Shown: positions 16,806 through 24,565 of the stretch, piece after piece
How positions within the stretch are numbered: position 1 is the stretch's first letter
Layout: every line of letters begins with the position of its first letter
Assembly (NCBI RefSeq): GCF_003014595.1
Contig: NZ_PYGK01000007.1
Coordinates: 1-64,000, forward strand
Source of the DNA: Chitinophaga ginsengisoli
GTDB taxonomy: Bacteria > Bacteroidota > Bacteroidia > Chitinophagales > Chitinophagaceae
DNA length: 64,000 nucleotides
Direction of reading: 5' to 3'
Translations under genes and position numbers: made by a program
The notes under the pieces: generated by a model
Database searches by the model: none
The model's input: the letters and a program-made list of their open reading frames with translations, nothing else
What the model was told of the DNA's origin: nothing

Positions 16806-16960
16806 GCGGCTTCAGGTGGGAATCGCTGGCATAAGTTGTTTGAAGCGCGCTCATACGATTGATAGGGGTTTAATGTGTATTCCAAAGCCCATACGATTCC
16901 AAATGCTCAATAGAAAGTAGCTTCAAAGAACTCAGCCAGCGATCCCAGCCTGAAAGCCGC
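16806..16960. repeat. Second inverted-repeat family, copy 1 (155 bp)
   Basis: GCGGCTTCAGG...GGGAATCGCTGGC at the left end pairs with GCCAGCGATCCCAGCCTGAAAGCCGC split across 16935-16960, and a TTTGAAGC/GCTTCAAA pair lies inside. The core 16851-16913 is shared with 51134-51195. Confidence 0.7.
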
Positions 16961-17042
16961 GGTATGGCCTACCGTATCCCGACTATAAAGGAACCTAACC
17001 TATCAGTATGCATATAAGATTCGTTTCGGATGTACCGGCACC

Positions 17043-17143
17043 TATATCCTATAGGCTCTCTACGCCTACATTACACCCACTTTTCTATAGCGACGGCTAT
17101 AGAAAGTGCCTGTAATGCTATAGTAGAGAGCCTATAGGATATA
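17043..17143. repeat. Long hairpin with perfect 20-bp stem
   Basis: A perfect 20-base inverted repeat (17043-17062 with 17124-17143) encloses a second stem, CTTTTCTATAG with CTATAGAAAG around CGACGG. It is AT-rich and rich in CTATAG. The rest of the gap up to 17289 shows no gene or other structure. Confidence 0.75.
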
Positions 17144-17289
17144 GAAACCACTATAATGCAAGCATATCGATACCCGAACCAGCCAGGTATTCTGAGACAA
17201 TAAAGTGCAGCGAGAATTGTGAAAGGAAAACGGGAAAGGCGAGACTGGGGAGAGGTTGGGAGTGGAGAGGATAATACTATAAAACAGAT

Positions 17290-17318
17290 GAGGCTCAGTG
17301 TCTTACACGCTGAGCCTC
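17290..17318 (-). terminator. Terminator after desaturase gene
   Basis: GAGGCTCAG and CTGAGCCTC form a 9-bp stem 25 bases past the desaturase stop; on the minus strand a T-rich stretch follows. Confidence 0.6.
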
Positions 17319-17342
17319 AGTATTTAAATAAGGTGAATGATT

Positions 17343-18269
17343 TTATCTGTTGGCATCTACCAGTCTTCTGTTAGCTGCTTTTACTTCTGCCTGCGCCTGT
17401 TCAGTGAGCAGGTTGCTGGACTTTACTTTTTCAGGAACACCCCTGATATCCCATACGATGCCAAAGAAGCCAAGGGTACGGAGGATATAGTAGGTAATAT
17501 CGATCTCCCACCAGAAGAAACCCTGACGGGTCGCACTTTGATAGTAGTGGTGATTGTTATGCCATCCTTCACCAAGGGTCACGAGGGCCAGGATCAGGCT
17601 ATTTTTGGAGAAATCGCCTGTGTTATACCTTGGCTTACCCCATTTGTGCATCAGGGAGTTGATGGTGAAGGTACCGTGATACAGGAAGATGGTGCTCAGG
17701 AAGAAACCGATGAGCAGGGTAGAGAGACCGGCACTCCAGTCGAACCAGCCTGCACCGTTCACTTTATTACCTACGAAGTATACGGCTACAGCCAGTACCA
17801 GTCCGGGTACGAAGTGATATTTATTCAGCCAGAACAGTTCTGGTTGTTTGAAGTCTTTTACCAGGTCGTAACGGGTTGGTTTATATTCAGGTCCCATGAT
17901 CCAGCCCATGTGAGCGTACCAGAAACCATATATATTAGCTGAGTGCGGATCTTCAGGAGTATCGCTGTGTTTGTGATGGATACGGTGATTAGCACCCCAC
18001 CATAACACACCTTTCTGTAAACTGCTCTGCGCACCTCCGGCCAGGATGAACTGGAATACACGGGAGGTCTTGAAAGTTCGATGGGAAAAATAGCGGTGAT
18101 ACCCGCCTGTTACGAAGAACATACGAGCTACATACAATGCGGCACATAAGATCCAGTCAAATGCTGTCACGTGCGTGAAAATAGCCAGAATCGGCAGCAG
18201 GTGCATCCCCAAAAAGTCAAATTGACGCCACCAGTTAGGTCCTTTCCTCAGTTGTTTTTCAGAATTCAT
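17343..18269 (-). CDS. Acyl-CoA/fatty-acid desaturase
   Basis: 308 residues with four predicted membrane helices and the three histidine boxes of delta-9-type membrane desaturases: HRYFSH, HRIHHKHSD and HNNHH. These bind a di-iron centre and introduce a double bond into fatty acyl chains in the inner membrane. The GVLWWGANHR context and the C-terminal DITYYILRTLGFFGIVWD are typical. Start set at MNSEKQLRK (18269); twelve extra upstream codons are possible but unlikely. It probably adjusts membrane fluidity, as in cold adaptation. Confidence 0.88.
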   Translation of the reverse strand: MNSEKQLRKGPNWWRQFDFLGMHLLPILAIFTHVTAFDWILCAALYVARMFFVTGGYHRYFSHRTFKTSRVFQFILAGGAQSSLQKGVLWWGANHRIHHKHSDTPEDPHSANIYGFWYAHMGWIMGPEYKPTRYDLVKDFKQPELFWLNKYHFVPGLVLAVAVYFVGNKVNGAGWFDWSAGLSTLLIGFFLSTIFLYHGTFTINSLMHKWGKPRYNTGDFSKNSLILALVTLGEGWHNNHHYYQSATRQGFFWWEIDITYYILRTLGFFGIVWDIRGVPEKVKSSNLLTEQAQAEVKAANRRLVDANR

Positions 18270-18330
18270 AAATGCAAAAATATCCCTATTCCGGACAATA
18301 AACAATGATCATGATCAGGGATCGGATTTT

Positions 18331-19866
18331 TTACCAGCTACTGCCGGCACCGCCGCCGCCTGAACTACCCCCTCCCCAGCCACCAGACGAGGATGAAGAT
18401 CCGGATGAGCCTGAAGAGGAACCAGAAGATCCTCCGGAAGATAACTTAGCAATAACATATGTTTCATCCCGGGTATAATTACAGTTTTTACAGAGATAAT
18501 GCTGGATACCTTCCCCTTCACGGCTGGTCGTGGCCCGTCGTAGCACTTTTCTGCTACCCGCCACCAGGGTGAGGGCACTGCAGGAAGGACAATTTGTTGC
18601 TTCTGTACGGAGGTTCCGGTAGCCCAAAACCATTTTTTCATCACAATGCTTGCAGTACCATACGTCATAAATGACAGACCCTACCTTGTCTTCTGCGGCC
18701 TGTACAGGTTCCAGCATTTCTTTCCTTTTTCCCTTTTTAAGTAATTGCATTGGCTGATGACATGATGCGCAATTGTAAGGGTCATAGCGTAGCTTATCCA
18801 TCCGTGCCATGTGCCATCGTTTATAGGCCAGCAGTGGAAGAGGAAAAATGATGGAAGACAACCAGCTATTGGCGTGCGCCAGGTTGAGTGTTTCGTATTG
18901 TACATTGCGGTCGAAGCCTTGCAGTAAAACACCTGCTTTTTTATTGATGACGAAAGCGCGATAACTCAGATAGGCCAGCAGGTTGCAATACATAATGAGC
19001 GGTAATACCCACCAGTGATAAACTCCCGGAATGCCCATCAATATCAGCAGCAACACAAATGGTAATGTATAGACCCAGAGCTTGTGCCATACAGTCGCCT
19101 TGAATAATTGAGGGAGATCCTTATTCTTTTTGACGATACCGGGTTTTACCACAAAGATGGTGGCAAATAACGCGTAGAATATATAGAGCATTATCGTTCC
19201 GATGCCTGGTCCGTCATAAGTATCCTGCTCAAGGGTTGCCACATCGAATGGAGCATTCTGGTCTTCCGGTGTACTGCCTGCATCTCCTATTTTCATTACA
19301 GCAGCGTGGCTGGTATCGGCAGCTGTGGTACTATCTTCCACAGAAGCTATATCGGTGTCTGCCTGCGGTTGCAGTACATTGACAAGGGCGGTCATGCCCT
19401 TCAGCATGCCTTCGTCGATATTGTTTTGTTTAAATGATGGCAGCATTTCGGATTGCTGTATCCGGAAACAGATCACATCCGGCAGATCGCCTTCCAGTCC
19501 ATAGCCGGTTTCAAATTCTATCCTGTGCTGGTCATTCACGAGTAATACGACAAGACCATTTTCCTTTTCTTTCTGTCCCGGTCTCCATAGTCTGAAAAGA
19601 TCGTGCGCTACGTCTTTCGGCACTTTATCGCCAATGGTATTCAGCAGTACAATAGCTACCTGTGCGCGGCCCGACTGCTCGAGCTGCCGCATCTGTTCAT
19701 TGAGGGCGGCTTCGGTTTCGGTGGTGATAAGGTGATCGGGATTACTGACGTAACCACTGTGCTGCATGGGGTCGGGAATCTTTTCTATTGAAAAGCCTGC
19801 GTCTTTCTTTTTGCCACAGGCAAGGGTAAACAATAGCAACAGCCAATATAGGTGATATCTTTTCAT
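18331..19866 (-). CDS. TPM-domain lipoprotein with four CxxC motifs and Gly/Ser tail
   Basis: 511 residues. Lipobox TLAC at about Cys17. Residues 25-180 form a TPM (TLP18.3/Psb32/MOLO-1) domain: GRAQVAIVLLNTIGDK, then NGLVVLLVNDQHRIEFETGYGLEG. Three to four hydrophobic segments follow (about residues 225-330). Four CxxC pairs (CASC, CKHC, CPSC, CKNC) suggest two zinc ribbons on the cytoplasmic or periplasmic side. The tail is almost pure Gly/Ser, as in YgcG-like TPM proteins. The role is unknown; TPM proteins are linked to membrane or photosystem repair in other organisms. Start at MKRYHLYWLL (19866). Confidence 0.8.
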   Translation of the reverse strand: MKRYHLYWLLLLFTLACGKKKDAGFSIEKIPDPMQHSGYVSNPDHLITTETEAALNEQMRQLEQSGRAQVAIVLLNTIGDKVPKDVAHDLFRLWRPGQKEKENGLVVLLVNDQHRIEFETGYGLEGDLPDVICFRIQQSEMLPSFKQNNIDEGMLKGMTALVNVLQPQADTDIASVEDSTTAADTSHAAVMKIGDAGSTPEDQNAPFDVATLEQDTYDGPGIGTIMLYIFYALFATIFVVKPGIVKKNKDLPQLFKATVWHKLWVYTLPFVLLLILMGIPGVYHWWVLPLIMYCNLLAYLSYRAFVINKKAGVLLQGFDRNVQYETLNLAHANSWLSSIIFPLPLLAYKRWHMARMDKLRYDPYNCASCHQPMQLLKKGKRKEMLEPVQAAEDKVGSVIYDVWYCKHCDEKMVLGYRNLRTEATNCPSCSALTLVAGSRKVLRRATTSREGEGIQHYLCKNCNYTRDETYVIAKLSSGGSSGSSSGSSGSSSSSGGWGGGSSGGGGAGSSW

Positions 19867-20070
19867 ATGAACTATAGAATTGTACATATTCTTTTCAAAA
19901 GTAATAAACAGTAGCTGGAAATGCTATCGTCCTATACAGGTTGTGTAAAATATTACCCATTCAGAACAGAAGTTATTGCTGTTTCTGCCTGAAAATCATC
20001 GTTTCCCGCCATGGCATGAAAATTCTACTCTTTATATGAGAGATGATCATTTCCACTATCATTTAACCCA

Positions 20071-20856
20071 ATGCTTACTGTTATGGCTAGTGCGCTTACA
20101 TCTGCTTTTAATAAATACCTGGAAATGGTTGGAGAACAGGTAGTTTTCACCGGCCAGTTTGCCCGTAATATTTTCCGTGACGGATTTGAATGGGGAGAAT
20201 TCCTTCGCCAATGTTTCATTGTAGGCTACCGCTCTATCAGCCTGGTGGCCATTACGGGTTTTATTATTGGTTTCGTACTGACACTACAGACACAGCCTAC
20301 ACTAAAAGATTTTGGCGCCGAAAGTTACGTGCCAGGTATGGTGTCTATTTCCATCGTCCGCGAGATCGGGCCTGTCATCATTGCCCTGATCTGTACCGGT
20401 AAAGTAGCTTCCAGTATCGGCGCTGAACTGGGAAGTATGAAAGTGACAGAACAGATAGCGGCTATGGAGGTATCCAGCGCCAACCCGGTGCAATACCTGG
20501 TGGTGACGCGCGTCCTGGCCTGTACTGTGATGGTACCTTTACTAACAATTATGGCCGATGCACTGGCCTTGTTGGGCGGCTGGGTCGGTGTGAATATACA
20601 GGATCATGTCAGTATCGTACTCTTCTTCCGGAAGTCTTTCAATGCACTGCATTTCAGCGACCTGATTCCTTCTGTTATAAAGACTTTTTTCTTTGGATAT
20701 GCGATTGGTTTTGTGGGATGCTATAAAGGTTATCACGCTTCCCGGGGAACGGAAAGTGTGGGCCGCGCTGCCAATTCTGCCGTGGTAAGTGCCTCGTTGT
20801 GGATCATATTGATAGATGCTATTGCAGTGCAGATCACGAACCTGGTCTATTATTGA
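20071..20856 (+). CDS. mlaE: MlaE-family ABC permease
   Basis: 261 residues, the permease of an Mla-type lipid transporter, with the MlaE pattern (VGYRSISLVAITGFIIGFVLTLQ; SIVREIGPVIIALICTGKVASSIGAELGSMKVTEQIAAMEV) and five to six membrane helices. It moves phospholipids between the inner and outer membranes together with the following ATPase and MCE protein. ATGs at 20083 or 20110 are alternative starts. First gene of a three-gene operon (gaps of 18 and 6 bases). Confidence 0.88.
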   Translation: MLTVMASALTSAFNKYLEMVGEQVVFTGQFARNIFRDGFEWGEFLRQCFIVGYRSISLVAITGFIIGFVLTLQTQPTLKDFGAESYVPGMVSISIVREIGPVIIALICTGKVASSIGAELGSMKVTEQIAAMEVSSANPVQYLVVTRVLACTVMVPLLTIMADALALLGGWVGVNIQDHVSIVLFFRKSFNALHFSDLIPSVIKTFFFGYAIGFVGCYKGYHASRGTESVGRAANSAVVSASLWIILIDAIAVQITNLVYY

Positions 20857-20874
20857 ATATTTAAGCAGATAAAC

Positions 20875-21651
20875 ATGAATGATACACTTGTACAGGAAAA
20901 AGCAAGACCGCCGGTCGCAGGTGATGATGTTGTTATACGTATTGAACATCTGAAGAAAGCGTTCGGCGACAATGAAGTGCTAAAGGATATCAGCCTTGAA
21001 CTGCATAGGGGAGAAAATATTGTGGTGCTGGGACGTTCTGGTCAGGGTAAATCCGTTACCATTCAATGTGTAGCAGGGCTACTGGAGCCGGACGAGGGCA
21101 ATTTAGAGGTACTGGGCAAAGAAGTAAAAGAACTCTCTGAGGATGAGCTGAAGGAGCTGCGGAGCAAACTGGGTTTTCTCTTTCAGAGTGGCGCCTTGTA
21201 TGACTCGATGACCGTGCGGGAAAATCTGATGTTTCCACTTACCCGTGTGCTGAAAATGAAAGATGAAGCGGAGATGGAAAAGTGGGTGACGGACGTACTG
21301 GAAAGCGTTGGCCTGGAAGAAGCGATAGATAAATATCCCGCCGATCTATCGGGCGGTATGCGTAAGAGAGTAGGACTGGCACGTACGCTGATACTCAGGC
21401 CGGAGATCATATTGTATGATGAACCCACAACGGGACTTGATCCTATCACTTCCCGGGAGATAAGTGAACTGATTGTGAAGCTACAGGAGAAATATAAAAC
21501 ATCTTCCATTATCATCACACATGATATGGCCTGCGCCCGTATAGTGGCAGACCGTATTGCCGTGATGAATGAGGGCGCATTTATTGCGACGGGTACATAC
21601 GATGAACTGAGTAAATCGCCGGATGAACTCATTAATAACTTTTTTAAATAG
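20875..21651 (+). CDS. mlaF: MlaF-family ABC ATPase
   Basis: 258 residues: Walker A GRSGQGKS, Q-loop LFQSGALYDSMTV, signature LSGGMRKR, Walker B IILYDEPTTGLD and switch His in ITHDM. The GALYDSMTV and LSGGMRKRVGLAR segments are characteristic of the ATPases paired with MlaE. It energises lipid transport at the cytoplasmic face. Confidence 0.9.
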   Translation: MNDTLVQEKARPPVAGDDVVIRIEHLKKAFGDNEVLKDISLELHRGENIVVLGRSGQGKSVTIQCVAGLLEPDEGNLEVLGKEVKELSEDELKELRSKLGFLFQSGALYDSMTVRENLMFPLTRVLKMKDEAEMEKWVTDVLESVGLEEAIDKYPADLSGGMRKRVGLARTLILRPEIILYDEPTTGLDPITSREISELIVKLQEKYKTSSIIITHDMACARIVADRIAVMNEGAFIATGTYDELSKSPDELINNFFK

Positions 21652-21657
21652 TAAAGT

Positions 21658-22440
21658 ATGCAGCAGAAAAGACAACAAAAGATCAAGGTAGGCATCTTTG
21701 CTACAGTTACACTGGGATTATTATTAGTGGGTATTTTCCTGATCGGGAGAAATAGAAGTCTGTTTCAAAGGACTTTTGTGCTTTACGGGACCTTTAAGAA
21801 TGTTGGAGGTTTGCAGGCAGGGAATAATGTCCGTTTTGTTGGGATAGATGTAGGAACCGTGGAAAGTATTGATATATTATCTGATACAACAGCCCGTGTT
21901 GCGCTGCGTATTAAGGAGAAAGTGAAGCCTTTTATAAAAAGGGGAGCAATAGCAGGTATCAGCACGGATGGTCTGATGGGAGATAAACTGATCACTATCA
22001 GTTCTGGCACGGAAAATGGCACCCCCGTAAAGGATAAAGATACTATTCGGACGGTGGATCCGATGAATTATGACAGGGTGCTGGACAGGCTTTCCGGTGT
22101 GGCTGAAAATGCGGAAGTGATCACTGAACAGCTGGCGGGCATCGCCACGCAGATCAACCAGGGAAAGGGAAGTATCGGTCGGCTATTGTATAGTGATAGT
22201 CTGGCGACCAGCCTGGAGGGCACTGTGACAGAAGCCAGGACAACAGTGAAGTCTATCAGGAAAGGCTCGGAGGGGTTTAGCGAAAATATGGAGGCCTTAA
22301 AACATAATTTCCTGTTGAGAGGTTATTACAAGAAAAAAGAAAAGGCTGCTAAAAAGGAAGCGGAGGAGCAAAAGAAAGCAGCAGAGCGGGGGAAAAAGGC
22401 CGGTAAGGATTCATCCAGCCTTAAGGTACAGAAAGAATAA
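21658..22440 (+). CDS. mlaD: MlaD-type MCE-domain protein
   Basis: 260 residues: an N-terminal anchor helix (about 9-27), then one MCE domain (VLYGTFKNVGGLQAGNNVRFVGIDVGTVESI...GLMGDKLITIS) and a helical C terminus. The last 45 residues are Lys/Glu-rich (KKKEKAAKKEAEEQKKAAERGKK), a charged tail probably facing the periplasm. It binds lipid and forms the periplasmic ring of the transporter. No mlaA, mlaB or mlaC homologue is adjacent, which is usual in this phylum. Confidence 0.87.
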   Translation: MQQKRQQKIKVGIFATVTLGLLLVGIFLIGRNRSLFQRTFVLYGTFKNVGGLQAGNNVRFVGIDVGTVESIDILSDTTARVALRIKEKVKPFIKRGAIAGISTDGLMGDKLITISSGTENGTPVKDKDTIRTVDPMNYDRVLDRLSGVAENAEVITEQLAGIATQINQGKGSIGRLLYSDSLATSLEGTVTEARTTVKSIRKGSEGFSENMEALKHNFLLRGYYKKKEKAAKKEAEEQKKAAERGKKAGKDSSSLKVQKE

Positions 22441-22470
22441 GTTACACAGATCGGTTTTTGCATATGATAG

Positions 22471-22508
22471 CCGCCCGGTTTTTATACCGGGCGGTTAACT
22501 TTTTATTA
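22471..22508 (+). terminator. Intrinsic terminator of the mla operon
   Basis: CCGCCCGGT (22471-22479) pairs with ACCGGGCGG (22486-22494), followed by a T-rich tail. Confidence 0.8.
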
Positions 22509-22538
22509 CTATTTTAGTCGGTACAACACGAACACTTT

Positions 22539-23555
22539 ATGAAAATACTCACCTGTACCACGCCCGGTAAGTTTGAATATGGAGAAACGGATATGCCTGT
22601 ACTCACTGCTGATCATGCTATCATCAGGATCAAAAGAATAGGTATTTGTGGTACTGATCTGCATGCATTTGAAGGAACGCAGCCTTATTTTTCTTATCCC
22701 CGCATCCTGGGCCATGAGCTGGCGGGGGAACTGGTCTCTTTTGATAATGCGCCCGGCTTTACTGCCGGTGAGCCGGTAACTTTTATTCCCTATTTTAATT
22801 GTGGGACCTGTGTGGCCTGCCGTAATGGGAAGCCCAATTGCTGCACAAATATCAAAGTGTGTGGTGTGCATATAGACGGCGGTATGGTGGAATATCTCTC
22901 CGTGCCATCTGCCTCGCTGGTACATGGAGGGGGTTTGAGCATGGATGCACTGGCCCTGGTGGAGCCATTGGCTATTGGGGCACATGGGGTACGTCGTGCT
23001 GGTGTGACACCCGGTGAATTTGTACTGGTGATAGGGGCTGGTCCTATTGGGCTGGGTATTATGGAATTTGCACGGATTGCCGGTGCGCAGGTGATTGCGA
23101 TGGATATTAACCAGTCCCGTCTTGATTTTTGCAAAGAGAAACTGAAAGTAGCGCATACTATCAATGCGAAAACGAAGGACGTTATGGCCACTTTAATGCA
23201 GATTACGGGAAATGACATGCCGACGGTAGTGATCGACGCTACAGGGAGCCAGCAGGCTATCAATAATGGCTTTGCCTATATGGCGCATGGCGCCCGTTAT
23301 GTACTGGTGGGACTTCAGAAAGGGGAGATAGCTGTCAGTCATCCGGAATTCCACAAAAGGGAAGCTACCCTGATGAGCAGCCGGAATGCCACCAGGCAAG
23401 ATTTTGAGCATGTGATCCGCTGTATGAAAAGCGGCGAGGTAGATCCTACTACTTACATTACCCACCGGGTTAATTTCGGGGAAGTAAAAGACGAATTTGA
23501 AAGCTGGCTGAATCCGGCCAACGGCGTTATAAAAGCCATCGTAAATATGGAATGA
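22539..23555 (+). CDS. Zinc-dependent alcohol/polyol dehydrogenase (MDR family)
   Basis: 338 residues. Catalytic zinc ligands in CGTDLHAFEG and GHELAGE, structural zinc site CGTCVACRNGKPNCC, and a Rossmann segment VIGAGPIGLGIMEFARIAGAQVIAMDI with Asp at the end of strand 2, indicating NAD+. This subgroup includes L-gulonate/galactonate 5-dehydrogenases and sorbitol or threonine dehydrogenases. The true substrate is not deducible and the neighbours give no pathway. Monocistronic between the mla terminator and an unrelated gene. Confidence 0.85.
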   Translation: MKILTCTTPGKFEYGETDMPVLTADHAIIRIKRIGICGTDLHAFEGTQPYFSYPRILGHELAGELVSFDNAPGFTAGEPVTFIPYFNCGTCVACRNGKPNCCTNIKVCGVHIDGGMVEYLSVPSASLVHGGGLSMDALALVEPLAIGAHGVRRAGVTPGEFVLVIGAGPIGLGIMEFARIAGAQVIAMDINQSRLDFCKEKLKVAHTINAKTKDVMATLMQITGNDMPTVVIDATGSQQAINNGFAYMAHGARYVLVGLQKGEIAVSHPEFHKREATLMSSRNATRQDFEHVIRCMKSGEVDPTTYITHRVNFGEVKDEFESWLNPANGVIKAIVNME

Positions 23556-23617
23556 TCTTTTTATAAGATGCGGTTTTTCAATAACTTGTATTATATTGTC
23601 AGGTAAATTTCACATTA

Positions 23618-24163
23618 ATGGAAGAATTAACTGCCGGTAAAGGATCGAGGGTACAACACGCACGTTATGGCCCGGGAGTGATCATCGGTGTAAAGTATGC
23701 CCAGTATGTTGTCACGTTTATGGATCAGGGCATTATCGAGGTGGATAAAACAGATCCTCTTTTTGAAATATTGCATGTGGAAAATCAGAGTATTGAACTG
23801 GAAACAGTATCAGCTGTTGAAACATCGCTACTGAAAATATTGCGGCTCTGGGGAGGTATGACAGAGGTTGTTCCTATCGGTGAAAGATGGGAGGGCGGCG
23901 TTATGACATTGCAACCTAAAGATCCCTCATTGAAGCCCAAGGAGATACCCATTGAAGCGTTTTTTCATAAAATAGTGATGGTCCGTGACCGCCTACGTGT
24001 GTTGGAACAACAGATCAATAGTCACAAGCAACTAAGTGATGAAGACAAAATAAATCTGCAGCAATATATTACCAGAGTATATGGATCACTTACTACCTTT
24101 AATGTATTGTTTAAGCAAAAAGAGCACTGGTTTACAGGAGAAAAAGGGGCAAAAGAAGATTAG
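23618..24163 (+). CDS. Hypothetical protein with UvrD/PcrA-tail-like N-terminal domain
   Basis: 181 residues. The first 50 residues (GKGSRVQHARYGPGVIIGVKYAQYVVTFMDQGIIEVD) follow the pattern of the small Tudor/SH3-like domain at the C terminus of UvrD/PcrA and in CarD-like proteins (GxxVxHxxFGxGxV...VxF). The rest is helical with a likely coiled-coil segment at RDRLRVLEQQINSHKQL. It could bind RNA polymerase or nucleic acid, but that is only suggested by the fold pattern. No signal peptide. Confidence 0.6.
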   Translation: MEELTAGKGSRVQHARYGPGVIIGVKYAQYVVTFMDQGIIEVDKTDPLFEILHVENQSIELETVSAVETSLLKILRLWGGMTEVVPIGERWEGGVMTLQPKDPSLKPKEIPIEAFFHKIVMVRDRLRVLEQQINSHKQLSDEDKINLQQYITRVYGSLTTFNVLFKQKEHWFTGEKGAKED

Positions 24164-24251
24164 GCCGCAATGAAATATTTTTGCAACCACATGGCCTTAA
24201 TTTTGTTATATTTAGATTACATACAACTGTTCTTCCTAAACAAAATGCCGT

Positions 24252-24515
24252 ATGAAAGATTTTACATTGGATTTTGATTTGAAAGGAGACAACTATGTAG
24301 TTGTTGTACAACCTCATGAATCAAGGGGGATAGAGCACTACAAAGCTGTACTCGACGAGGACCACTCTATCGATTATCTGTTACAGGGCAATGGTGATCT
24401 GCAACCTAATGCAGACTATGCAGCGGATCCTCAGTTAGTGAATGCAATTGCCACACGTATACTCCAGGTCGTACATGTGGAAGATCGTGGAAATGGCGCC
24501 ACATCATATCCCTGA
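24252..24515 (+). CDS. Small hypothetical protein
   Basis: 87 residues, acidic, without signal peptide or membrane segment, and not a family I recognise. The layout FTLDFDLKGDNYVVVVQPHE suggests two beta strands. The start has a reasonable position relative to an upstream AT-rich promoter-like region. Coding is plausible because the composition resembles neighbouring genes, but nothing supports a function. Confidence 0.5.
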   Translation: MKDFTLDFDLKGDNYVVVVQPHESRGIEHYKAVLDEDHSIDYLLQGNGDLQPNADYAADPQLVNAIATRILQVVHVEDRGNGATSYP

Positions 24516-24529
24516 GTATGTTTAAGACG

Positions 24530-24560
24530 TTTGGATACTAATGTTGATTGAGTATCTTTA
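24530..24560 (+). promoter_or_regulatory. Sulfatase promoter, -33/-7 type
   Basis: TTTG at 24530-24533, exactly 19 bases, then TATCTTTA at 24553-24560, one base off TAnnTTTG. The ATG is at 24566, so the transcript may have almost no leader. Confidence 0.5.
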
Positions 24561-24565
24561 AGTCT

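Noticed and set aside
16311..17342. Possible CRISPR array or insertion sequence in the repeat block
   Set aside because: Repeats are few, long and inverted with no regular spacers, and no cas or transposase gene is present.
20071..22440. Possible drug-export ABC system
   Set aside because: The permease and MCE-domain protein clearly belong to the Mla-type lipid transport family.
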